NCBI GenBank assembly: GCA_040544425.1
Contig: JBEONO010000015.1
Coordinates: 45,969-109,968, forward strand
DNA from: Solimicrobium sp040544425
Lineage (GTDB): Bacteria; Pseudomonadota; Gammaproteobacteria; Burkholderiales; Burkholderiaceae_D
Reading direction: 5' to 3'
Length of the DNA stretch: 64,000 nucleotides
Position 1 is the stretch's first letter; each line of letters opens with the position of its first letter. This document shows positions 18,431 to 26,657 of this stretch, in pieces. Made by a program: the position numbers and the translations under genes. The notes below the pieces were generated by a model. The model had not been told where the DNA came from, did not search any database, and worked only from the letters and a program-made list of their open reading frames with translations.

Positions 18431-18460
18431 GCCGACTTCATGTCGGCTTTTTGCTTTTTT
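18431..18460 (+). terminator. Rho-independent terminator after tRNA-His
   Basis: Stem GCCGAC (18431-18436) with GTCGGC (18442-18447), 5-base loop, then two T-runs. A second, AT-rich inverted repeat (18453-18463 with 18471-18481) follows directly. Confidence 0.88.
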
Positions 18461-18739
18461 GAATTTCGATTTCAAAAAAGCACGCTTTTGAGAAAGCATC
18501 GTCGATCCTCGAATACAGTTTTTTGGATGGATGCCTGCACGGTTGGATCAGAATCCGAAAAAACAGCGCGAAAATCTTCACCCGATTTAAGATGCCCGAA
18601 TGGCAATGAATGGCTAGCACTCGAAGAACGGCCTGCACATAACCCTGTTTCTCCACCTGAAATTCTCCTTGGTGTTATCCGATTTGATCGCCTAGACTGA
18701 ACCTTGCCAACCAAGTCTGTTCAATCTTTAGGAGAAACA
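18461..18739. other. Intergenic region before the receiver gene
   Basis: About 280 bases (326 counted from the tRNA end) without a gene that I can support. Open frames on both strands lack ribosome binding sites and recognisable sequence. It presumably holds the promoter of the receiver-Hpt pair, but I see no clear -35/-10 pair. Confidence 0.6.
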
Positions 18740-19129
18740 ATGACGGCCGTATTAAGGAAAATCCTGTATGTCGAAGACGACGAGGATATTCAATCCGTCG
18801 CCAAGATTGCGCTGGAACTGGTCGGCGGCTTCACGCTGCGCAGTTGCAACTCCGGCAAACAGGCGATCGAGCCAATAACCATGGAATTTGCGCCGGACCT
18901 GCTGTTGCTCGATGTAATGATGCCGGAAATGGACGGCCCGACAACACTGACCAATTTGCGGCAAATGCCCGGAATCGAGAACACGCCAGTGATCTTCATG
19001 ACCGCAAAAGTGCAGGTCAGCGAAGTGGCTTACTACAAGTCACTCGGCGCGATTGGTGTGATTGCCAAGCCGTTTGACCCAATGCAGCTTGCAGCGCAGA
19101 TCCGCCAGTTATGGAGTGAACGCACATGA
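18740..19129 (+). CDS. Single-domain response regulator
   Basis: 129 residues, only a receiver (CheY-like) domain with no output domain. The acidic pocket is E12-D13-D14, the phosphorylated residue is Asp58 in LLLLDVMMPEMDG, with Thr88 and Lys110 completing the site. The ATG at 18740 has AGGAGA 6 bases upstream; an in-frame TTG at 18704 is less likely. It overlaps the following Hpt gene by 4 bases (ATGA). With the convergent histidine kinase it probably forms a small phosphorelay; the final target is unknown. Confidence 0.9.
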   Translation: MTAVLRKILYVEDDEDIQSVAKIALELVGGFTLRSCNSGKQAIEPITMEFAPDLLLLDVMMPEMDGPTTLTNLRQMPGIENTPVIFMTAKVQVSEVAYYKSLGAIGVIAKPFDPMQLAAQIRQLWSERT

Positions 19130-19488
19130 GCGCAGACGAACAACAAAGGGCCAAGGAATTAGCCGATGCAATCGCAGCATTGGGCGACGTGTTTATCGGC
19201 CGGATCCCGGGTGCTTTGGCAGATATGAACCAGCTCTTGCAGACCATCGGGCAGAATGCCGAAGATCAGCCCACCTGGAAGACCCTGCATCGTCAACTCC
19301 ATAGCCTGGCCGGATCGGCCGGCACCTTTGGCTATACCGAACTCGGTGACCGCGCCCGCGAGCTGGAAAATCGCATCAATGACATGTTCAAAGCCAATGA
19401 CCTTTATTCGGAACCCACCAGATCAACATTTATTCGTGACCAACAGGCATTCATGGCCTGGGTTGAAGCACAGTACGCTGCGCGCTGA
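19126..19488 (+). CDS. Histidine phosphotransfer (Hpt) protein
   Basis: 120 residues, almost all one Hpt four-helix domain. The phosphorylated histidine is His59 in LHSLAGSAGTFGY. No kinase or other domain is fused. It passes phosphate between receiver domains in phosphorelays. Translation is coupled to the receiver gene upstream, and the gene ends 8 bases from the end of the convergent histidine kinase gene. Confidence 0.88.
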   Translation: MSADEQQRAKELADAIAALGDVFIGRIPGALADMNQLLQTIGQNAEDQPTWKTLHRQLHSLAGSAGTFGYTELGDRARELENRINDMFKANDLYSEPTRSTFIRDQQAFMAWVEAQYAAR

Positions 19489-19496
19489 CGCGACGA

Positions 19497-21992
19497 TTAC
19501 ACCGCGGCAAACGCCACCCAGAACGTTGCTCCCTGACCGGCCTCAGATTCAAACCCAATTTCACCGCCCATATTCTCGACCATCGCCTTGGCAATATTGA
19601 GACCTAAACCGGTGCCACCCTTCTGTCTGACATTCGCGTCCTGCGCCTGCGCGAACGCGGCGAAGATCCGGGCTCGGAATTCGCTCGAAATGCCGGGACC
19701 GGCATCACGAATCTGAATACGCCATTGACTGTCGGTCTTGGTCACATAGATATCTACGTTGCCGTGTTCTGGAGAAAATTTGGCGGCATTGGACATCAGA
19801 TTGGTCAGCACCTGCATGAGCCGGTTCGGGTCGCAGTGAATACAGGCTGATTCGGGAAATGCACGCGCCACAAATTTCACATCAAATTGTTCGGCAAAGC
19901 CCGAATTAAACTCGACTGCCTCCGCAATGACTTTCACCGCATCGACGGTTTGCATGTCAAAAACCAGTTGGCCTGCCGACAGCTTTTCCAAATCCAAAAT
20001 ATCATTCACGATTTTGATCAGGCGTTGACTGTTTCGATGGGCGATGCTGACCAATTCATTTTTCTTGCTTTCATTATTATCCAGCACGCCACTCTCCAAC
20101 AGCGCCAGCGAACCGCGGATGGAAGTGAGCGGCGTGCGCAACTCATGACTGACGACCGAGATAAATTCATTTTGCATGCGATTGATACGAGTGCGCTCCG
20201 ATAAATCCAACACAAAACAAACCCATTCGCTGCGCGCGTCTTCAACTTTCGCCATGCCAACCAATACCCGTATGACTTTTCCGTTGCTCGCGGTCAAATC
20301 CATTTCAAACGGAACCGGTGTGCTGTTTTTCCCAAATATATTGGCGTCATCCAGCTGTTGATAGTCGTCCGAGGCAAGATCTTTCCACTTCAGTTTTCCC
20401 TCTACCAGATGCTCAACCGTGTAACCGGTCAGCTCCCTAAAGGCCTGGTTCATATCCAACACCCTGCCCGTATCATTACCTTGAATAATCCCGATCAGGG
20501 ACGAATTCAACACGCGGCGCAAATGATTTTCACTGTCTTCAATTGCTCTTAGAGTACGCTGTTCTTCGGTGACATCGCGACAGGTACCGGTGACTTTGAT
20601 CCGCTGACCTTTGCTGTTTCTTTCCAGGACCGCATTGGCTATGACATTCCGAACTTCGCCATTTTTTCGAATAATCCGAAACTCAAGGTTAAAGCCAGAA
20701 CCAGTTTCCAGACCTGCTTGAAAACTGTTACGCACCCGTTGTTTGTCGTCCGGATGGACGTTCATCAAGAAATTATCCAGGGTCGGAGCAATCAGTACCG
20801 CCCCCGTTTCGATCATAAAAAAATTGCTGATCAACTCTCTGGAACAATGCAAATTCCCTGACGCATAGTCGTAACTCCAACTGCCAATTTTGGCCAGGCG
20901 CTGTGCCTGATCGAGCTCATCATGCTGGAGTTGCAGTATCTGAGACGTCAGGAATTTGGTATGCAGATACAGAATCGCACCGACCAGGATGATAAGAAAT
21001 GCCGAGCCGCACAGAGTCACGAGCGCAAACTGCTGCAGGAATTCCCGGGTCAGATGGAGAATCTGATTGGCCGGTGCCAACACATAAATTTTCAATTCAC
21101 CTTTATTGACGTTGGTGATATTGACGATATAGGGATCGTCAGAGTTGCCGACCTTTGACAGACGGACAAAGCCCGGCCATGGCTGGATGTTGATTGCATC
21201 AAACTGGTCGTGCAAATAAATTGCCATGCGGCGTTCGTAAGACATCCTGTTGAGCGCATTGCCAGGAACAGCTTTCATGAATAAGGCCGGATCTCCAGCC
21301 AGAATCACCACGCCATTTTCATCAACAAGAAATGCATTGGAAAAATCAATTTTTTGCGCGAGTCGGGCAATCTCGATTTTCACGACGACCGCACCGATAA
21401 ATTTTTGATTCCGCAAAATTGGGGCAGACAGGTAAATACCCGGCTGGTGCGAAACTCTGCCGGCCGCATACTGGAACCCGTTGTCACCTTTGAGTGCAGC
21501 GATGAAATAGGTACGGTCTTTGAAATTACTGCCGATGAAGGTGGTGGGCAAGTCGTAGTTACTGGCTGCGATACCATCAGCATTGGCATCAACGACCCAG
21601 ATCGCGTCAACGGAAAAGTCGCTTTTTGCCAAGGCCAGCAAATGATTGATGTGCGCAATATCGGGCGCGGTACTTTCTGACTTGATGCCGGCCAATCTTG
21701 CCGGTTCAGGTTCGTCGCTCAATGTGCGCGCGGACAGCACCGTGCCTATTTCCGACCATGAAGCCAGTACTTCAGGCAGGCCGCGCATCACCAGCAAGCT
21801 GCGTTGAAGATCGGCGGAGATCGTTTCCCCGCGATTTTTTGCGTGGTCGCTTTCTTTATTGATCAGCGCTGCGGTAAGTCGCTGATACCGGTTAAATTCA
21901 AACAACCAGACGCCCGCAGCCCAGACGACACAAAGCAAGGCCGCGACCACAAAAATGCTGATTCGAACCTTGGTCGCATTGAATTTCATCAT
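19497..21992 (-). CDS. Membrane sensor histidine kinase (Cache-like, PAS-PAS-HisKA-HATPase)
   Basis: 831 residues. Membrane helix near 12-32, a periplasmic Cache-like sensor domain (about 35-310), a second helix near 320-345 (FALVTLCGSAFLIILVGAIL), then two PAS domains with a PAC segment (VTGTCRDVTEEQ). The HisKA domain carries phosphorylated His616 in SHELRTPLTSIRGS. The ATPase domain shows the N box NLMSNAAKF, DAGPGIS and GTGLGLNIAKAMV. There is no fused receiver, so phosphate must go to a separate protein; the convergent receiver and Hpt genes are the obvious partners. The ligand is unknown. Confidence 0.92.
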   Translation of the reverse strand: MMKFNATKVRISIFVVAALLCVVWAAGVWLFEFNRYQRLTAALINKESDHAKNRGETISADLQRSLLVMRGLPEVLASWSEIGTVLSARTLSDEPEPARLAGIKSESTAPDIAHINHLLALAKSDFSVDAIWVVDANADGIAASNYDLPTTFIGSNFKDRTYFIAALKGDNGFQYAAGRVSHQPGIYLSAPILRNQKFIGAVVVKIEIARLAQKIDFSNAFLVDENGVVILAGDPALFMKAVPGNALNRMSYERRMAIYLHDQFDAINIQPWPGFVRLSKVGNSDDPYIVNITNVNKGELKIYVLAPANQILHLTREFLQQFALVTLCGSAFLIILVGAILYLHTKFLTSQILQLQHDELDQAQRLAKIGSWSYDYASGNLHCSRELISNFFMIETGAVLIAPTLDNFLMNVHPDDKQRVRNSFQAGLETGSGFNLEFRIIRKNGEVRNVIANAVLERNSKGQRIKVTGTCRDVTEEQRTLRAIEDSENHLRRVLNSSLIGIIQGNDTGRVLDMNQAFRELTGYTVEHLVEGKLKWKDLASDDYQQLDDANIFGKNSTPVPFEMDLTASNGKVIRVLVGMAKVEDARSEWVCFVLDLSERTRINRMQNEFISVVSHELRTPLTSIRGSLALLESGVLDNNESKKNELVSIAHRNSQRLIKIVNDILDLEKLSAGQLVFDMQTVDAVKVIAEAVEFNSGFAEQFDVKFVARAFPESACIHCDPNRLMQVLTNLMSNAAKFSPEHGNVDIYVTKTDSQWRIQIRDAGPGISSEFRARIFAAFAQAQDANVRQKGGTGLGLNIAKAMVENMGGEIGFESEAGQGATFWVAFAAV

Positions 21993-22126
21993 GTCATTCT
22001 GGATTGAGTCAGAAATCTGGAGGGATAAGCTCAGTATAGCGACGCAGGCAAGGAAACCAAGTTTTCCGGGTCGAAATCCAAAGCATCATTTACCTTTGTT
22101 CTGACATCATGCCAAACAGGTAAGGG

Positions 22127-24325
22127 CTACAACCGCCACTCCCAGCGCAAGGTATAGGTCGCATAAGTCGGCGAACTGGCGCTGGCCACTTCGGGAAAAC
22201 CCAGGGTCGAGAAGGTACTGCTCAGATAATCGCTGCTGGTTAAATTGTTAACGGACAAGCGCAGCTGCGAACTGATACTGAATTTCCACAAAGCGTACAT
22301 GTCCAGCTGACGTTTCAATCCAATCGAATTCCCCTGTGGCGTGCTGGTCTGAATCAGATAGGCTGGCGTCCAATTGATGTTGCCGCCAACCGTGAGCGGC
22401 AGCCCGGTGACTTTGTAGTCAGCACCGATATTGGCGGTTTGGGAGGGTTGTTGATCGATGCGGTTGTTGGGCCCCGGGATGTCCTTGACCTGCGACCAGA
22501 AATGGCTGTAATTGCTGCGCAATGAAATGGCCGGGGCATGCGGGAAAAATTCGGTCAGGTCGAATTTGGCTTCCAGCTCGATGCCATGTGTTGTGGCGCT
22601 GTCCAGATTCACCGGCTGGGCGACCCAGCGACCGTCTGACAATGAAACATCTCGACGGATCAAATTGTGAATCTCGCGATAGAAAAAATTGGCTGCCAAA
22701 ATACCGGTGTGAGTCAGGTAATGCTCATAGCCGATATCCAGACCATTGGACAGTTCCGGCTTCAGATTGGGATTGCCGAGCCGGTCGGCATTGATCGGGC
22801 TATTGTTTTGCGACAGCACCGGCAAAGTCACCAGGTCATTGAGGCTTGGAGCGCGATAACTGTGGGTGACGCTGGTCCGGATCTGATCGTCCTTGGAATC
22901 CGGGATGCGCCACAACGCATGAAACAAGGGACTCCACACGCTGCTCTGATTCACGATCTCACCCTGCGGCAAGCGGCTTTGTGTCTGGATTCCTTCCCAG
23001 CGCAGGCCCGCGTTGGCCGACCAGTTGGGATTGATGTCCCACTCGTCCTGCACAAAGGCGGCCAACTGCCGGATGTTCGCATTCAGGTTGTCGCCTGAGT
23101 TGTCGAACGCGGGAGCGCCATTGTCGTTGGCGAGCTCAACTTCGTTGCGGCGGGTCCAGTCTGCGTTCACCCCGGTTGCAATGCTGTGGCCATTGGCGAG
23201 AACCTTCGAATATTTGGCGCCGACGCTGCTGTTGAAATCACTGATGTTATAGGTCGTAAACAAATCGTGATAGCCGCTAGCCTCTCCGGTCTGGATTCGA
23301 TTCGTGATGCTGTCGTTCTCGGATTTTCCCAGTCCAAATTTCAATTCCAGCTTGTCACCACCATCAAAGCGATGCGTGTAGTTGGAAAACACGCGTGACA
23401 CAAACGAGTTTGATCCGGTGTGCCAGCTCGCATTTTGATAAGGCGCGACTTGCGCATTGAGCTGTTCCAACTCACTGGTGCCGCTGGTTTGCGAATTGGA
23501 AAACAGGATGAACGGCTGCACCACCAGCCTGTCGCTCCCGGAAAATTTGTACTCGAGGCGCGGCGATAAATGTACGCCGGCACTGACCCCGAAGGTTTGA
23601 TCGACGATGGCCTGACCTGCCTGACCGTCAATGACATTGTCGGTAAACGTTTCATCGCGTCGGCGGTTTTGAAATACCGAAGCTGACAACGAGTAAGTCA
23701 GGTCACCCGCTTCGACCGGTGCCAGAATTGAAAAGTTGGGCGCGTTGCGGCCCTGCTCAACCCCGTCGGCAATTTTTAACTGGGTATCTTTCTGCTTATA
23801 GTCTTCGCGCAAAACAATATTGATGATCCCGGCAACTGCCTGCGTTGTGTATTCGGCGACCGGTGCCCGGATGATCTCGATGCGTTCAACCTGGTCAGGT
23901 GACAAGGTGTCCAAAGAAAACCCGCGCGGCATGCGTTCACCGTTGACCAGTATTTGGGTATAGCCACTGCCCATCCCGCGCAGGCGGATATCGCCACCGC
24001 GCCCCGGTTTTCCTCCCACGGTCACGCCAGGTAATCGTTTTAATATTTCACCGATCGAGCTGTCGCCATCCCGGTCCAACTCTTCGCGCCCGATCACCAG
24101 CTTCGAGGCCGTCGATTCATGGCGCACATCAAGATCGGTTTTCGGCGCAGCATGAATCACCACTTGTGGCACTGCGCTATCCACATTTTTGGGCGCAGTA
24201 ACTGGTGTGTTGTCGGGAGTCTGAGCAGCCTGAGCAGGGTTAGCCTGCGCCACGTCAGCCAAAGCTGGCGGTGCCAGAGGAATTGCCAAAACCAGCAGGA
24301 CAGAAAATTTAATCGGAGAATTCAT
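22127..24325 (-). CDS. TonB-dependent outer membrane receptor
   Basis: 732 residues. Signal peptide at 1-23 (cleavage after ALA). A linker rich in Ala, Pro and Gln is followed by the plug domain (about 70-175) with IGEILKRLPGVTVGG, GMGSGYTQILVNG and VERIEIIRAPVAEY. The remainder is the beta-barrel, ending YTLRWEWRL. It takes up a large or scarce ligand across the outer membrane with energy from TonB. No transporter, TonB or regulator gene lies next to it, and I find no convincing Fur box or cobalamin riboswitch in the 162 bases before it, so the substrate is open. Confidence 0.9.
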   Translation of the reverse strand: MNSPIKFSVLLVLAIPLAPPALADVAQANPAQAAQTPDNTPVTAPKNVDSAVPQVVIHAAPKTDLDVRHESTASKLVIGREELDRDGDSSIGEILKRLPGVTVGGKPGRGGDIRLRGMGSGYTQILVNGERMPRGFSLDTLSPDQVERIEIIRAPVAEYTTQAVAGIINIVLREDYKQKDTQLKIADGVEQGRNAPNFSILAPVEAGDLTYSLSASVFQNRRRDETFTDNVIDGQAGQAIVDQTFGVSAGVHLSPRLEYKFSGSDRLVVQPFILFSNSQTSGTSELEQLNAQVAPYQNASWHTGSNSFVSRVFSNYTHRFDGGDKLELKFGLGKSENDSITNRIQTGEASGYHDLFTTYNISDFNSSVGAKYSKVLANGHSIATGVNADWTRRNEVELANDNGAPAFDNSGDNLNANIRQLAAFVQDEWDINPNWSANAGLRWEGIQTQSRLPQGEIVNQSSVWSPLFHALWRIPDSKDDQIRTSVTHSYRAPSLNDLVTLPVLSQNNSPINADRLGNPNLKPELSNGLDIGYEHYLTHTGILAANFFYREIHNLIRRDVSLSDGRWVAQPVNLDSATTHGIELEAKFDLTEFFPHAPAISLRSNYSHFWSQVKDIPGPNNRIDQQPSQTANIGADYKVTGLPLTVGGNINWTPAYLIQTSTPQGNSIGLKRQLDMYALWKFSISSQLRLSVNNLTSSDYLSSTFSTLGFPEVASASSPTYATYTLRWEWRL

Positions 24326-24487
24326 GAGTGTGGAGAGTAGAGATTGATTACCGGACAGCCCAATTTCGCTGCAACAGGCAATTTAAACCAAACTGTCGCA
24401 GAACAAATCAATTCTTGCGCACAGATTTGTAGCATAGTGAAACAAACATGGGGGATAATCGAATTTCACTCTTACTAATACGATTTT

Positions 24488-24895
24488 ATGAACACAGCAG
24501 ACATCCTTATCCCGATTTCGGAAATTGAATTGAGCGCCATGCGCGCGCAAGGGGCGGGTGGTCAAAATGTGAACAAAGTGTCGTCAGCAATTCATCTGCG
24601 GTTTGATATTGTCAAATCCAGTCTGACCCAGGACATCAAAGAACGGATTCTGGCCTCTGGTGACCAGCGCATCACCAGGCAGGGCGTGCTGGTTCTCAAG
24701 GCTCAGTCGCATCGCACCCAGGAGCGCAACAAGGAAGACGCGATCCGCCGTTTGCATGAAATTGTGCAGCAGGCCAGCCATGTACCACAAATCCGATATC
24801 CGACCAAACCTTCCAAAGCCGCCAAAGCGCGCCGCGTCGAAGGAAAAAAACAACGCGGCGCAACCAAGACATTGCGCGGCAAACCCGAGTTTTAA
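24488..24895 (+). CDS. arfB: Ribosome rescue hydrolase ArfB
   Basis: 135 residues. ArfB (YaeJ) releases peptides from ribosomes stalled at mRNA ends. The catalytic GGQ is at 24-26 within GAGGQNVNKVSSAIHL, and the basic C-terminal tail (KAAKARRVEGKKQRGATKT) that enters the empty mRNA channel is present. The length and the missing release-factor domains 1 and 2 separate it from RF1/RF2. It is divergent from the TonB receptor and ends 1 base before the convergent ABC gene. Confidence 0.93.
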   Translation: MNTADILIPISEIELSAMRAQGAGGQNVNKVSSAIHLRFDIVKSSLTQDIKERILASGDQRITRQGVLVLKAQSHRTQERNKEDAIRRLHEIVQQASHVPQIRYPTKPSKAAKARRVEGKKQRGATKTLRGKPEF

Positions 24896-24896
24896 T

Positions 24897-26657
24897 TTAC
24901 TCTTCCAGCGCCTGCAGCAAATACAGTTTTTGATAGATCCCATCCGGCAGCTCCATCAACTCAGCGTGCCGACCTTGTTCCGCCAGTTTGCCGTGATTGA
25001 GCACGATGATCTGGTCGGCATCACGGATAGTTGAAAGGCGATGGGCGATCGCAATGATCGTGACTTTGCCACGCAGTTCCGCCAAGGCTGTCTGCACCAC
25101 CTGCTCGGTTTCACTGTCAATATGCGAAGTCGCTTCGTCCAGCAACAATAACACCGGCTCGCCGGCCAAAGCGCGTGCAATGGCGATCAACTGCTTTTGG
25201 CCGGTAGATAATTTGGCACCGCCTTCACCCAACTCGGTATCGTAACCTTGTGCCAGCTCCTCTATAAATCCGTGCGCGTGGGCGCTTTGCGCGGCGGTTT
25301 CAATCTGTTGCCGGGTCAGGTCGCGGCCCATCGCAATATTGTCGCGTACACTGGCGGCCAGCAAGAATGGATCTTGCGGCACCAAACCAACCTTCAGGCG
25401 AAATTCTTCTTCACTGACCAGACCCAGCGGCAAACCATTCAACTCAATTCGTCCGGACTGCGCCGTATAAAATCGCAGCAGCAGACTCAGCAGGGTGGAT
25501 TTGCCGCTGCCGGTATGACCAACGATGCCGTAAAAACCGCCCGCCGCAATCGTCAGATTAATATGCATTAACACCGGATGCGCCGGATCGTAACCAAAAC
25601 TGACGTCGTGAAACGCCACGCTGCCGCTACTGATTTTCTGCACCGAGCTTGGGTACAGTTCGGTGGTTTCGTTTAACAAAGTATTGACCCGCGCCGCAGA
25701 CACCACCGCCTGCTGGATCTGGCCAAACTGCATGGTAATTTGAATCAGCGGATCCACCACGCGCGCGATGTAACTGACAAAGGCATACAAAATCCCGACC
25801 TCGACGCCGCTAAAGGTCCGTTGACTGAAACTGAAAATCACGATCACTAACAGGATTGAGTTCATCAAATCCAGAGCCGGGCGCAGCAACCACGCATTGG
25901 CCCGCAATTCGTCGATGCGTGCCCGATAGTGGGATTGATTGGTCACCGCAAATCGTTCTGAAAACCTGCCATCAGCCAGACTGGCCTGAAGCACACTCAT
26001 CCCGGCGATGCTTTCAGCCAGTTGTGCATTGAGATCACTGCGCAACTGACGCGCCCGTGCCACGGCAGGTGCGCTCCAGCGCTGATACAAGGTCACGATC
26101 ACGACCATGGCCGGAATCAGGGTCGCCACCAGCAACATCAAGCGCCAGTCCAGCCACGCCATGGCAGTCAGGGTGCCCAAAACAACAATCGAGCTGTCGA
26201 GCATCACGAATAAAACCTGCACGTATAAATTTTTAACCGCTTCGGTATCGTTGGTGACCCGGCTGACCAATTGTCCGGTAATGGCCTTGTCGAAAAAACG
26301 CATCGGCAAGCGCAGGACATGCGCGTAGACCTGTTCGCGCAGGCGCTGCACCGAACGCATCGCAACCCCGGCCAGTCGCAGCAATTGCAGATAACGCAGC
26401 CAGGTTGCGGCACAGCCAGTCAGAAAATTACCGAGTAACAGTAAGACGATCATCAACAAATCTGCGTGTCTGGGCAGCAGGTAAGAATCAATAAATGCCT
26501 TGCCCAACAACGGCCCGATGGCTTCCAGACCGGCCGCCAGGGCCAGCAAGACGATTCCCAGCCATACCTGCCCGTGATCGGGCCGGGCAGCCTGATTGAG
26601 CAATTGCAGCGCCTGCCGCTTTTCATCATTTTGCATAACCGGAATCTCAGAGCTCAT
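24897..26657 (-). CDS. ABC exporter half-transporter, MdlB-like
   Basis: 586 residues from the ATG at 26657, which has GGAGG 9 bases upstream and overlaps the preceding gene by 11 bases. Six membrane helices (about 35-320) are followed by a nucleotide-binding domain with Walker A GHTGSGKS, signature LSTGQKQ (the usual second G is T) and Walker B VLLLLDEATSHIDSETE with the catalytic Glu present. It pairs with the upstream MdlA-like subunit; the proteins resemble E. coli MdlA/MdlB. The substrate is unknown (drugs or lipids are typical). Confidence 0.9.
   Translation of the reverse strand: MSSEIPVMQNDEKRQALQLLNQAARPDHGQVWLGIVLLALAAGLEAIGPLLGKAFIDSYLLPRHADLLMIVLLLLGNFLTGCAATWLRYLQLLRLAGVAMRSVQRLREQVYAHVLRLPMRFFDKAITGQLVSRVTNDTEAVKNLYVQVLFVMLDSSIVVLGTLTAMAWLDWRLMLLVATLIPAMVVIVTLYQRWSAPAVARARQLRSDLNAQLAESIAGMSVLQASLADGRFSERFAVTNQSHYRARIDELRANAWLLRPALDLMNSILLVIVIFSFSQRTFSGVEVGILYAFVSYIARVVDPLIQITMQFGQIQQAVVSAARVNTLLNETTELYPSSVQKISSGSVAFHDVSFGYDPAHPVLMHINLTIAAGGFYGIVGHTGSGKSTLLSLLLRFYTAQSGRIELNGLPLGLVSEEEFRLKVGLVPQDPFLLAASVRDNIAMGRDLTRQQIETAAQSAHAHGFIEELAQGYDTELGEGGAKLSTGQKQLIAIARALAGEPVLLLLDEATSHIDSETEQVVQTALAELRGKVTIIAIAHRLSTIRDADQIIVLNHGKLAEQGRHAELMELPDGIYQKLYLLQALEE

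Noticed and set aside
18335..18700. A 121-codon frame running through tRNA-His and its terminator
   Set aside because: It reads through a clear tRNA and terminator; coding use is not plausible.
24326..24487. Fur box or cobalamin riboswitch before the TonB-dependent receptor
   Set aside because: Only a fragment like GATAAT is present, with no 19-base Fur-like dyad, and the gap is too short and lacks conserved cobalamin riboswitch segments.
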